The translations under genes and the position numbers were made by a program. A stretch of 64,000 nucleotides of DNA from Chrysemys picta bellii (lineage: Eukaryota; Chordata; Testudines; Emydidae), in the NCBI RefSeq assembly GCF_011386835.1, contig NC_088799.1:76341302-76405301 (forward strand). The letters run 5' to 3'. The notes under the pieces were generated by a model. It worked only from the letters and a program-made list of their open reading frames with translations. It was not told the DNA's origin and ran no database searches. Shown one piece after another: positions 34,523-46,556 of this stretch. How positions within the stretch are numbered: the stretch's first letter is position 1; each line of letters starts with the position of its first letter.

Positions 34523-34913
34523 GATATGGAGTAAAATTTTCATAAGAGCTTAAGTCCAATTGAATTTCAAGTGTCAGCCTCTTTTGAGATTGGGACTTCA
34601 GCTTCTAGGTTATTGTGGATGCAGATTTAAATTAACTAATGTAAGTAATATTTGAGTTTTAAGATTACATGGTTTTCATATCACTTTATATTTCTAGTAG
34701 AATTTTCATAAGATCTGAAGTGATTTAGGAGCTTAAGTCCCATTCTCAAAAGAGGCTGACACTTGAAATTCAATTGGACTTAAGCTCTTATGAAAATTTT
34801 ACTCCATATCTAAATCACTTCAGATATAAAGTGATATGAAAACCATGTAATCTTAAAACTCAAATATTACTTACATTAGTTCATTTAAATCTGCATCCAC
34901 AGTAACCTAGAAG
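34523..34913. repeat. Compound inverted repeat: two arms inverted in place
   Basis: Segment 34523-34597 (75 bp) recurs reverse-complemented at 34736-34810 with one mismatch. Segment 34602-34691 (90 bp) recurs reverse-complemented at 34824-34913 with two mismatches. A 13-bp motif at 34715-34727 pairs exactly with 34811-34823. The order is A1-A2-A1'-A2', not the A1-A2-A2'-A1' of a simple hairpin. The GGAGCTTAAGTCC and TTTTCATAAGA motifs resemble a palindromic amniote miniature repeat that may have seeded the rearrangement. Confidence 0.9.
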
Positions 34914-35462
34914 TTGATTAGGAGTAAGTGGTCTTAAAAATGATCTTATAAACAGAATATGCTTTGCAAAAAACGATTACTAAAGTAAAATGTAAATCCT
35001 AAAATATTATCTTTTTATTTTCATTTCCCACTTGATTTCCCATTTGTGAAATGTGCCAGATTGGCAATTCTGATAACTGATATGAGTTTACTCACAAAAC
35101 AGGAATAGCACTGGCAGCAGCAGGGCAAGTTTCCTCTATATTGCTCTGCAAATGTGTGTCTGCCTTGTTCAGGAGGAATCATCTCTACATGCTGATTTAA
35201 TGTTGGCTTTTCTACAGAGACTGCCAATAAGGATGCAAGTATCAGTTATCAAGACAATACCCATTCACTAGGGACTAGAATGAGGCCACCAATTTATTAC
35301 ATGTAAAAACAGCAAGCAGTTGTCAGTTGGTGATGACAGGTAATCATTACCATTCAAGGATGGATTTGAGCCAGTAATCTACAAAGGCTTCATAACCTAT
35401 AACCTATTACCTACATCTGGAGCTATCAAGGCCCCAAGAAAATACCTGTCTGCAAATCTTTA
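34914..35462. other. HDX intron E-F, unannotated part
   Basis: No repeat end, RNA gene or exon seen. Confidence 0.35.
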
Positions 35463-35575
35463 GACTGTAAGCCCTCCAAGGCAGGGATTGTCTCTTCTGT
35501 GTTTGTATAGACCCCAGCACAATGGGGCCCCAATCCCAACTGGTACTATTTTAATATAAATATTGACAATAAAAA
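35463..35575 (+). mobile_element. MIR/L2-like 3' tail fragment
   Basis: GACTGTAAGCCCTCCAAGGC, AGGGATTGTCTCTTCTGTG and AGCACAATGGGGCCCC followed by AATAAAAATAA resemble the 3' tail of an old amniote SINE/LINE pair (MIR and L2 class). No poly-A and no target duplication are visible. Confidence 0.5.
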
Positions 35576-36506
35576 TAAGTACTCCAAATTTAAACAGTAA
35601 GTTCAGACATTTATCTTACATAAGCCAACTGTCAGTATTTCTTAAAAAATTATAGTTTCTGCTTTTGACACACCTATAAATCAATAGTGCAGAGCCAAGC
35701 TATTCATTTGTTACAGCATATAAGCCATAGAACAGATCTAATTTCATGAAAACATTCTGGGAATCCTTCAATATATGTAGTTTCTTTTTCTTTGTGGGCA
35801 AAGGGTATGGTTTGTAGTATTTCTTGTAACTGAAACAATTAGCAAGTCTGCATATATATTGTAAAATATAATCATCCTAAAAATGTCTTTATTCAGGAAA
35901 AAAATGTAGTGGCTAAACTTCTTTAGTTTGTCCTTGAATGTATTCACTCTAAGGTACAAAGAAAATCTAAAATAAATATATATCACACAAACTAGAAAAG
36001 TGTAACTGTTAATGGAAGAACTACAATAGAAAAGATATGTCTGTGATGAACAGACATTGCAGGAGTAGAAAGGAGTCACTTGCCAGTATATTAAGGCATT
36101 TTTCTTGTGTCCCAAGAAGAAAAGATTAAATTATTAATTTCCCTCTTCAACTACTGATGGCGGGAGATTCACCGTTGGATAATATCCTCTGTATGCATCT
36201 CAGGATACGGTAGTTTCTATTTTGAAATATGGTAATTTGCCATCACTACTTATGTTTTCATTTTATAGCTGAGATATCACTGTTTTCTTCTGTGCTTGCA
36301 AGCAGTAAACTTGGTATCTGGCAATAGTACAGTGGTTACATCATTTTTGGACAGCATTCTGTTTCTTCTTTAGTATTGGGAATTTCACCATTATCAGTGA
36401 AAAAAATCATAAAAAGTGATCCTTTACTATACAAAGTACTTAATGAGTTAACATGAAATTTGAAAAATGTGTCCAAATACTAATTTAAATTTTTTTTTTA
36501 ACATAG
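35576..36506. other. HDX intron E-F, end
   Basis: AT-rich intron that ends in a T-rich tract and the acceptor TTTAACATAG before the last coding exon. The 115-codon - strand frame at 35768-36115 is low-complexity and unsupported. Confidence 0.45.
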
Positions 36507-36632
36507 GCACTGCTGTCAGATTTACCTCCTGAATTAGAAGAGATGGATTTCAATCACGCATCTCCAGAGCCTGATGATACCTCATTCAGCTTGTCGTCTT
36601 TATCAGAGAAAAATGCCTCGGACAGTTTGTGA
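36507..36632 (+). CDS. HDX: HDX last coding exon (C terminus and stop)
   Basis: 126 nt, 41 codons and TGA at 36630-36632. It begins ALLSDLPPELEEMDFNHASP and ends SEKNASDSL, an acidic, Ser-rich C-terminal tail. The phase-0 junction with exon E (QQQ-ALLSDL) and the end SxSL agree with HDX. Together the six exons give 255 residues, roughly the last third of the protein. Confidence 0.92.
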   Translation, partial: ALLSDLPPELEEMDFNHASPEPDDTSFSLSSLSEKNASDSL

Positions 36633-38480
36633 TCTTTGGAGAAAAATAATATATATACGCACACACAATGCTTAGACTGCCTAACAGGTGTGCATTTCAA
36701 GATAACTGCATTTTGTTACCTGATATCATTCAGTCAACAAGAACCTTGGTAAACTAGGCAGACCTTGCTGAAGGGTGAATGTGATGTGATATGACTGCAA
36801 CTTGCGGTGACAAGGAATATGGAACTTTGTTTTTGGCAAGTGAGAAAGCTACATGGGAAAAAGTTTTAGTTTTTAGCATCACAGCCTTGATTAGGGTCAT
36901 TTATAATTTTCCAAAATAATTCTTGCTTTGTAGCAAAATTTATTCTGAGCAGGGATCCAAGAATGGAAAATAAATGTGCAGTTACACAGCCAGGTAACAT
37001 TTCAACGTTGCTTATCATGTAAGACTCACCAGTCCTGTTTATTGTGACCATCGCCTTTTCCCTTGCTCCTTCTTACTCAGGTAGGTGGACTGAAAATTGG
37101 GAATCCATGTGGAAAAATGAGCTTGTTATGGGCAAATGGACAGAGTTGTTCTTGGACCCCTGAAAAAATCTGAATTAAAAGATTGATCTAAGGTGCTTAT
37201 TGGTATATAAGTGCAAATTGTTGAGTCTCCCATTATCTCCTAAAAATGTCTGAAAAACACTAGGAAGACGAAGTGAATAAATTTAATTGGCTTCAATAAA
37301 TTACTAATGTACAGAAGCAGATCTAAATGTTGTAAACCATTAGGCTTTTACTGGAAACTCTTGATTGCTGGAGAAGGCAACTGTTTCTGGTATTATTACT
37401 ATAGTGATGGGATTAGATAAAGTTACACCAATATTTAGCGTTTTACCGTCATAGTGGTTTTTTTTATTTCACTTCGTTTTATAAAACCTGAAGAGTAAAG
37501 GCTCTGGTTCATAAAGATTCAGGAATCAGCTACATAGATTTTCTACAACCATACTCCATTTCATTGCAACAGTGCTGTCAGCCAAGGACAGTCTTCATCC
37601 CGTCTCCCTCCGAAGCTGTTTTAGTGTTGGAATCTGGGCCCCACAAATTTCCTCAGAGTGATTCAGTGACTAATTAGCCCAATTTAACACATTGTGTCAT
37701 TCCGCCAGCAGACTCCAGGTGCTGACAAAGAATAAATTTAGCTGAGGTTTTTAAACTGCATGCCTGATAGCTTTAGCCACTCTCTGCTAACTTATCCTTT
37801 CTCAGCACTCATTCATACTAAATCTCACATCTCATTTGAATAAATACGTTCACCTTGACAGATTCAAATAAGTTCAGGATGGTACATAGTATTGTGGCAT
37901 ACAGCTAGAACTTGGTCATTTCTAGTCTGAGTATTTACAAACCGGCCTCACTAAACCTTAGGTCACACCAGCTTGAGAGCTAAATTCTTTCACCCTTATG
38001 CTGAATGGTACCTTATTCTGTGAGTAGTGCCACTGAGACTGTTTACTGTATAATGGGAGTAAGGTTTGAACAATCTGGTCTTTCTAAATAAAAACAGTCT
38101 TAAGTGTCCAAAAAGAGGAAAATCCATGCAGAGTTTGCACCCTCTGTCCATCTTCTCTCTTAAACTGAATTCCTGTTCCCAGGTGTTAAAGAAACTGCTG
38201 TCAGCACTTTTTCTGAGGGACAAATGTATTCTATCATAAATATGGTGTTAATGTATTAACTTCATTCCAGCCCTAAATCTGACAGTCATTTCAACCCCGT
38301 ACTGTGAGAAACGATCACTGTACTGTATTTAAATATATTATACATTTAATTTACATTACTATACACCCTAAGATAATAGGCGTGATTTATCATAGGTTTT
38401 CTGCTCTGGGTTATTAACTGTACTATCTCTAGATAGGAAGATCCTGCAACTGACAATAAAACCTCATGTTTTCAGTAAGC
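36633..38480 (+). other. Probable HDX 3' UTR, 3' limit uncertain
   Basis: Sequence after the HDX stop is unique-looking and AT-rich. AATAAA occurs at 36969-36974 and at 38455-38460; the latter is followed by TGTTTTCAG and TGTGGTGTC, a plausible U/GU-rich downstream element. The mammalian HDX message has a long 3' UTR, so later sites are also possible. No RNA evidence is available to me. Confidence 0.45.
38455..38460 (+). promoter_or_regulatory. Candidate HDX polyadenylation signal
   Basis: AATAAA 1.8 kb after the HDX stop codon, followed by a T/G-rich stretch. One of several candidates; no transcript end can be seen from sequence alone. Confidence 0.3.
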
Positions 38481-41400
38481 TTTATTGAAGAAATTTAAAA
38501 TGTGGTGTCTAGCCCTCATGCTCCACAACTTGGACCTTAATTCCGTTACTTCTCCTTGACATGGGATGGCAAAAGGCAGCATCTTCTTAAAGCTAATTCT
38601 TAATTTTGTGGTCTATGAATCTTTTTGCAATTTTACCTTTTACACTAGTAGCCAAGTAGAATTTTATCACTGCCAAGAGTAATTTTGTATTGTTCTGACT
38701 TGCTTTTTTCCTGACATGACATCAAACTAAATCAGGAAGTTCAGATTGGATGAACTGTGCCAAAAATAGACCTTTACTCAGTAAACTAGAATCCTGGTTC
38801 ATGATATACACCTAAAATCCTAGGCTCCACACTCCTTGGGTAGAATCTGTACTGAGTGTTTCCCTTTGAGCAAAATATGCTTTAACTCTTTCTTCAATAT
38901 AGGATAACAGAGCATTTATAATAAAATAGTCATGCTGTCACATCCAGAAACGATCAGCAGCAACGTAGGATGATCAAGAAGAAATATTGAATATGAAGTA
39001 TGTTCCTATGTAATAAGATGCTCTATAGAGCTGTATTGTACAGTTGTTTGAGTACCTCCGTGCTTCTCCTCTAAATAACCTTCATCCATAATACCTGCAA
39101 CATGAAAAAACAAAACAAAAAACTCTTAATGGTGAGTTATTACCAGTGCTAGTTAAAAATATTGAGGAAATATAGATTTACAGGACAGAGGCCGCAGAAC
39201 AGCAGACTTGCTCTTCTACTGCACAGTATGGTAAAAACTTGGAAGAATAATTATCTTTGAAAATCATGAATGGCCATTTCTGAATATTGCATTCCAGCCA
39301 TTCTCTGTCACCACACGTGTCTCACGGCTTCATGATTTGATGTTCTGTTCTCCAGAAAGACAGCTAGATATAATAATTAAGTTCACAGGGTCAGATCAGT
39401 AAACATGACATCAACAAGTCCCCCTATGTCTCTGTCCAATTCTTCATTTGCTGCCCCCTTTCTCTTGTTTAGGCATCTGGTTGGGGAGCAGTGCTGGTCT
39501 AGGAAAGTGCACACACTCTTCATATTAAATGTTTGTGGATGGTAAGAGTGGAAGGTGCTTCTGCAGTTCTGCGATCAAACACAGGGCTATGGTCTTGGCT
39601 AAATTCAGTCCTGACCTCAATGGGTGCATCTTCTATTGACTTAAATAATAGGGAATTGTGACCATGGAAGATAGGGCAGAATTTGGTCCTATGACCTCAT
39701 ATTGTCCATCCATACTTCCAGCTAAATTTGTCATGATAGCTAGCTGATATGTGTCTAATGCCCAGAAGAGAACACCTTGATGTTTGTCTCCTGAATGAAT
39801 TCTAGGTATTCTTCAGCTGACAAAAAGCAATGTTGGCTTTGTTGATCTTGGACATTTTTAGGATTTTGGTTTACAATTATTTCCTCTGTTCAAAGGTAGA
39901 TAAAGAAATACATTAGATGCTAAATCATCTTCCACTGCACTATAGATTGCAAGGAGGATTTATTTTTCCATAAAAAATGGGAGAAATAATCACAGCTGGT
40001 ACTATTGTACCACAGAGGAAGCATTAAAAAGCAGCCATTTCACTTCTTTGGATCATAAAGTTAAACAACAGATACAGCAAGAGTGCCATGAGTTAAAGAA
40101 CCGTCCATCAACCTCCTGCTTGGTCAGTGAGGGATGACTTCACAGACATTGTTTATTCCTGACACATGTTTTGCAATGTGGATTATAGAAGAGAGTATCC
40201 TACTTGGAGAAAGCCTAACTTGAAAAAAGGCAATTGATAAGAGACATGCATTTTAAACCAGCAATAAGGTGCTATCTCCCTGTAGGGAGAAATGAAAGTA
40301 TGTCTCATGCTCATCAACTTGCTATACATAGGGAAAGTTGTACCCTTGAGGTACTGCTTGTCTTAATTTCCTGAAAATGTTTCCTGTATTGCCTGCAGGG
40401 CTAACAGGAGTGAGTAGTAATGAATATTTCTAGTCAGTAAATTAAGCAGATATGGCTTTAAATACACATGGAGAACTGATCTATTGAGAAGGTTTTCCTT
40501 TTCTTAAGTAGTCACTTTTGAGATTAGCATTGGACTTTAATATTAAAGTACCTTTTGTGTGACCGAAGTCAGTATTCAGATAAGAAAAACAAGAGCTTTA
40601 CAGCTCCTTGGAGACAAAGTGGGGAGCAAAATAAGGAGATAAACCAAAAATGTAACGTGCCATTTTAAATTTGAAGCAGTTCATCACCTCTACCCACCAA
40701 ATGAAGAGATAGTATGGGTGTCATATAACAATGCAGTTATATAATCAGAATTATATGGCAGGAATATGTGTGGTGAAAATCTTATTGTGGAACTTACTGC
40801 TGCAAAGTGGTCACCCATCTAATAACAGAACTGTACTATTGTTACCATATTAGTAAGGATTAACCCTTAAAAACTAGTTGGGTGCACTGCCTTTCCCATC
40901 GGCACTTAGCCACAGCAGATTCTCACTTTCGGGATTCTGATGGCATGAGGAAAGAAAATAATTAATACACATGAATGGAAAATTAAGCAGACCATCTGAA
41001 AAATCAAAATTTAGTTTACTGATAACATTACAACCAAAAGCTTAGTTTACTGTATTATACTACCTCCAGTTCCACTGCCCAGATCTGTCAGCAACAACCC
41101 AATTATACGATAGGCTGGCTGGCTTATAGAGGGTCTGGCATCTTGGAAGCATTCTTTCAACTTTAATATGAGGTTCTGCTTTCTTTGTCTAAAAATCCAA
41201 GATTGCATGAGTTAATCAGTTATCAAATTTCCGATCAAAGTCAGAAAATGGCTGGAACAAAATCTCGGACCAACTACTCATCAGAAGGCATCAATGCCAC
41301 CTCTTGGCATCTGATTTGTCCAGCCAATTAATATTTTACCACACTGGCTGACCAAATTTTGCAGCCTCAAAAAAGCTATGGGCAAAAAACTAAATTATAC

Positions 41401-41962
41401 CAGAAGACTGGAACAGTCTTTGGCAGATTGCACTGTACCACATTTCACCAAAGCAGAATCCACAGTATTACTCAGAATCTGTTTCCCTGTGAGCAAAAAT
41501 GGCTAGCATTCCGCTTAAAGGATGCGAGATATATTTTAAAAAAAAAGTGATTTAACAAAAAAGCAAATATCTAATCAAGAAATGTTAAAAGAATGTTCCT
41601 TTAAGGAGAATGCTTTCTGGTAATTTCTGTGGTAATATGAAGCATTTTCACTGTATCACTGAATTAAGTGAATAAGTCCTTTAGAATCCTGTGTTACATT
41701 TTACACATACTACCTCTGAAACATAATACCACCTTAAGACCACATAAAAAAATGTGAACTTTTTTTGTTTAACTTTTTAATGGGCAATAACTTCCAATAG
41801 ACATATTTTTCTTCAGCTTTATACTCATTTTTAGTTAAGTGTTTGTGTTGCATTTAAGGTTTATGCTTTTTAGTTTTGTATTTTTTTTTTCTCTTCCAAG
41901 CTACAAAAACTTTTGACAAAGGAACGCAATGAATGATGACATGACTGCTAGCAGCAAATATC
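38481..41962. other. Downstream HDX sequence without recognised genes
   Basis: No coding frame with support. A short palindromic-looking repeat relict (TCAGTCCTGACCTCAATGGG near 39605 opposite CAGAATTTGGTCC near 39680) resembles an old amniote miniature. Part of this may still be HDX 3' UTR. Confidence 0.4.
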
Positions 41963-42378
41963 TCCAATGGCTGATGATGGGACACTACATAGGGAGGGCT
42001 TTGAGTTACTACAGAGAATTCTTTCCCAGATGTCTGGCTGGTGGGTCTTCCCCACATGCTCAGGGTCTAACAGATGAGCCATATTTGGGGTCTGGAAGGA
42101 ATTTTCCCCAGGGTCAGATTGGCAGAGACCCTGGTTTTTTTTTTGGCCTTCCTCTGCAGCATGGGGCATGGGTCACTTTCAGGCTTAAACTAGTGTAAAT
42201 GGTGGATTCTCTGTAACTTAGAAGTCTTTAAATCATGATTTGAGGGCTTCAGTAACTCAGCCAGAGGTTATGGGTCTTTTACAGGAGTGGCGGAGTGAGG
42301 TTCTGTGGATCTGCAATGGGCAGGAGGTCAGACTAGATGATCATGATGGTCCCTGACCTTAGAGTTGGAGTCTACGAT
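41963..42378 (+). mobile_element. CR1 LINE 3' fragment
   Basis: TCTGGAAGGAATTTTCCCCA, CAGATTGGCAGAGACCCTGG, GCAGGAGGTCAGACTAGATG and ATGATGGTCCCTGACCTTA are the hallmark CR1 3' region. The tail GAGTCTACGATATGG is a decayed TCTATGA repeat. 5'-truncated and non-coding. Confidence 0.85.
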
Positions 42379-45022
42379 ATGGGGAAGAAAATATGGAACG
42401 TATATGTTAGGGTCAATGGAAATGTTACCATCTTCTGGGTTCAAATACTGTTAATAAGATAGTAAATAGATAGCTGTGCTTGGTGCAGCTATTGCAGGCA
42501 ATAGATATTGCACTTAGAGAGCTCGATCAGTGCCAAAGGACTAATGTGACATTTCCTAACATAAAACAAATTAATTTCTGTGATGAATTGGAGAACAGCC
42601 AAGTGATGAATCCCAGCTACATACTGAAAAGAGTAAGATTTAAAATCTAGTGGGTACATCACTGTATGTGATTAAATTAGTCTATCTTTAGTTTTTATTT
42701 GCAGCTGCACTTGTCTGCACAGAAAGAGTATTTTTGATTTGCATGCAATAAAGGGTCAAATCCTAGTCTTAGAATAATCAGGGGCAAAGCTGTCATTAAT
42801 TTTAACTGGCTCAGGATTTGGCCCCAAGTGCAGACCAAACTGCCTATGAAAGTTTCACATCAAAAAGAAAAGTGCTCTTGTAATTTCCCATCAACCCATG
42901 AAATAGTTTGCAGACTGTTTTAAAAAAAAGTTTAAAATGTGTTAGGTGTGGGGAGAAAGTCAGGTGCAAACAAACATGTCAGTTGAAACAACAAAATTTA
43001 CAAACACTTTTTAAAAAATATTTTGGTTTTTATTCAATAAAGCATGGATATAAACTGAATGCAAAGGATCTCTTAAGTGGCAAATTTGACTTTTTGAAGG
43101 TGGAAGTGCTTAAATATTATAAAATGAAAAGTATAAAATTATGGAAACTCCATTGAAAATGTGTCTTATGATACTGTGCTCTCTAATAGAAATTAAATAC
43201 AATTTACTAAGATTATTAAATACATCATTTGTGTGTGTTGGTGTGTATGTACACACATAGATATAAAACACTAAGTTAAATGTGATTCACTCACATTAGC
43301 ATCATCAAAGGCATTTTCACTTGAGGAAATTCCAAATGCAATACTTGTAAAGTAAATAGTTGTAACAGGTAACTGCCACATCATTTTTGTCATTACTTAT
43401 ATTCAAGACATACTTTTGGATTAAATTGAACGCATCCATATAAATATTGATTATAGTTTATCTTTCATAATTCAGTATAACGCTGCTAGGTTTAGGCTTA
43501 AAACTACCTTGAAAAGCCCAGTGTAATACTACACCTAAGTAATCTCAGCACACAAACTGTGCTGAACTCATGAAGAGTTTTAACAATCTTCAGCCAAGAC
43601 AGAGTCCACTTTCATTTCACTAAAGTTTGAAAAAGGTGACTTTACTGAAAGGTTAAGTGTAACTATATAAGCTGGTATGCTATTTTAATTTGCCTACAAA
43701 GTGTTACGGTAAATCATTCTCTTTAACTTAATATGATGTCCTTTTGAGCCAATTTGGCAAGTTTTGTAAATTTAGTATAATACGGAATTTCTCCGTGAAA
43801 AATCAATATTTATATTGCATTTTTATTGTATGTATCAGTATGTGTAGCAAAAGGATTTACCGATCTTGAACTTGAGTACCTCTATTAACATCCAGGATAT
43901 ATGATCTTGGTTTATTTGAAAGATGGATGTCAAGTGAAATATTCCATCCACTTTTACTGATCTTGTCTGTATATATAAGGGTATTTATAATCTTATGTTA
44001 ACAAAACTCATCATGAAAAATGATTATTTCCTTCTTTAGAAACCTGCCCAGCTATTTTTATATAAAATGTTGGTCTCTGCCTTAACTTTTTTGTGAAAAT
44101 TTGTGCCATAGAATATTCTAACTTAACTACAGATAGTTTACAGAACTTGCTTTGGCTCATCTTTGGTTCACATTTAAGTAAACTGTGGCCAATTTTATGT
44201 GGTTATTTGATAGTTAAATTAATCTTTTTTGCTTAAAATTGTTTTAATTTATTTATCCTGTATATCTGCATCAAGGGTTTTTTCCCTAATCGTTTTTGTC
44301 CTTTAAAGCTCTTGAATCTATCCTCATATGCACGCTTTGTTAGTTCAAGAAGTAATAACTTTTCATTAGTTTATCATATATAGTTTGGTAAAACCTTTAA
44401 GAAATTGAGTCAATGGTTTTAAAAAAAAAATGTATCTATATTGACCCAATTGGTCAGAGTAAAGGGCTATTTACCTTTGGTAAATTTGTCTACTAGACTC
44501 AAGGATATTTTTCTAAGTCGATCAGGTTTGGGAATCTGGAGAAATGAAATAAAGGTTAACTAATTCATTTTCCTATATAAAGTTCTCAGTTTCTATATGT
44601 TTAATCATTACTAGCCTGTAAAAATCAGTACGACCAGATGTTTAAAACCATGTACCGCATTCTTGTGTCCCCAATTCCTCCCCTTTCAAGTCAATGGAAA
44701 TTTTGTATGCACAAAGCATGCAAGATCAGGGCCTTATTGAAGCACTGTGTTGGGAAAAGGGAGAGGCATGTTGTAGGGTTGCTTGTCTGACTGTTCAGTT
44801 TGTTCATCACCAATATGGCAGTAACCACCTGGATTAGAAAGACCTGATCATTTTGCAAATTATAGTATAAAAAGAAGTTCCTCTTCAGCACAATAAGCAG
44901 TTGGCATCAAGGGGTATACAGGGGCCTCAGTTGAATAGCATCTTGACATTTTAAAGCATCATGTTAAAGAAATGCTAATTTTAACAGCTCACAGTCTCAG
45001 TACATAATGTATTGTATTGTAA
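42379..45022. other. Intergenic, unannotated
   Basis: AT-rich DNA. AATAAA occurs near 42750 and 43036 and could be far-downstream HDX polyadenylation sites. A short inverted repeat around TCAAATCCTAG and CTCAGGATTTGGCCCC (42765-42825) looks like a decayed miniature. No gene is supported. Confidence 0.4.
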
Positions 45023-45214
45023 TGGGGGCTGCGGGAAGCGGCGGCCAGCACATCCCGCTTCCTGCAGTCCATTAGCCTGGAACGGCGAACCGCGGCGAGT
45101 GGGAGCTGCGATCGGCCGAACCTGTGGATGCTGCAGGTAAACAAACCGTCCCGGCCCGCCAGCGGCTTTCCCTGATGGGCCATGTGCCAAAGGTTACCGA
45201 TCCCTGCTCTAACC
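45023..45214. mobile_element. GC-rich hAT-like fragment
   Basis: A GC-rich island in AT-rich surroundings. GGGGGCTGCGGGAAGCGGCG is followed by CATCCCGCTTCCTGCAGTCC, an imperfect hairpin, and then by GGTAAACAAACCGTCCCGGC. It resembles the body of hAT-type elements common in reptiles. The ends are lost. The short frames on both strands are artefacts of GC content. Confidence 0.5.
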
Positions 45215-46556
45215 TATGGGGATTGCAATTTTGCATCCCCAAGGGAAATAGTGTTCTGATTTATCAACTTCAAAGAGAACTGCTTATCTTCCCAACAACA
45301 GCAGGGCAACTACTGAAATAACAGCTACTGCTCTCAGAGCAGGGTATTATGGAGAAAAAAGAATAAGAATTAAATGATATATGACAGGCCCAAGAGTCTC
45401 AGACAGTTTAGGTCTAGTGGGGCAGGTGAGACTTTGCTGGAGTCATGAGCTGAAACAAAAATCATATTCAAAAGTTCAGGATATTCTGCATTAAAAATTT
45501 AAAGTTGGAAAATGAACTGTCTCCTTTTGATGGAATATCTCTGAAATAATCTCTCACGCTCTAATTTTTCAGTATATGCACGCAGGTCAAAATAATGCGA
45601 TGTGTAAGTAATATCAAAGCACAAAACTTAAACCTTCTCAGTTACTTTTCTCTTTGTACAATACATATGGCTTACTTACTAGCAAGGGCCCTTCTCTCTT
45701 GCAATCAGAGTTGTGTGGGAAACCAAATGACAGGATCAGAGCCTAAATATGGCTGTCCATTTTAAGGGTTTCATAAAAAAAGTTCCTTTTATTCAATCTA
45801 AGCTTTATTGTTTAAAATGTATACATTTTATTTACAATTAATTCAAACTAGGACCTCCATTTCTAATCCATATAAATGTCAATCACACATGCACAAAATA
45901 CATTTAAATGATTAAATGCCTTGATGAAGAGGTCTTGGGAATGGGATGATTCAGACAATGAAGACTTTCATCTGAATGAAAGTTCTCTTCCTATTGGTTT
46001 TGTAGAAAAGTCTGTTAAAATGGTTCAATAGCTCAGTTGAAGATTTCCCAGAGACCTGAAGCTGAGTACAGATACTTGAATTCATGTATGTGTTTGTTGA
46101 ATTTACTGTACGGTCTAACTGAAAATATATACGGTCTGCTTTCTGCACTGAAGACAACCTGGATGTTCTCCTGAAAGTAGCATGCTTCACTGCAAGAGCC
46201 TGATTATTGCTGGCTTACAACCATGTTGCCAACCAACTTTAATAATAAATGTTAAATTCATGCATATGAACATGTGCCGTTTAATATTAAAAATCTACTG
46301 CACTCCCAGATTTCAAAAATAAACCATACTGTTGATTACTTAAAATCGATTTTTTTCTAAATAGTGAATAAATTGTAAAGTGCAATATAGAAAGAGAAGA
46401 ATTATTATCCAAACAGCTGGGTGCAGTGGAATTTATTTGGCTGAAAAATGGACTTTTTGATACAAACGATGCATGTTGAGAGACGTAACCAAGTTTCAGA
46501 TAACACTGCTCTACAGCCAAAATGCTTCTGAAATAAATGTAGTCAACCTTTACTAA
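45215..46556. other. Intergenic, unannotated
   Basis: AT-rich sequence without recognised repeat ends, RNA genes or supported frames. Confidence 0.4.
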
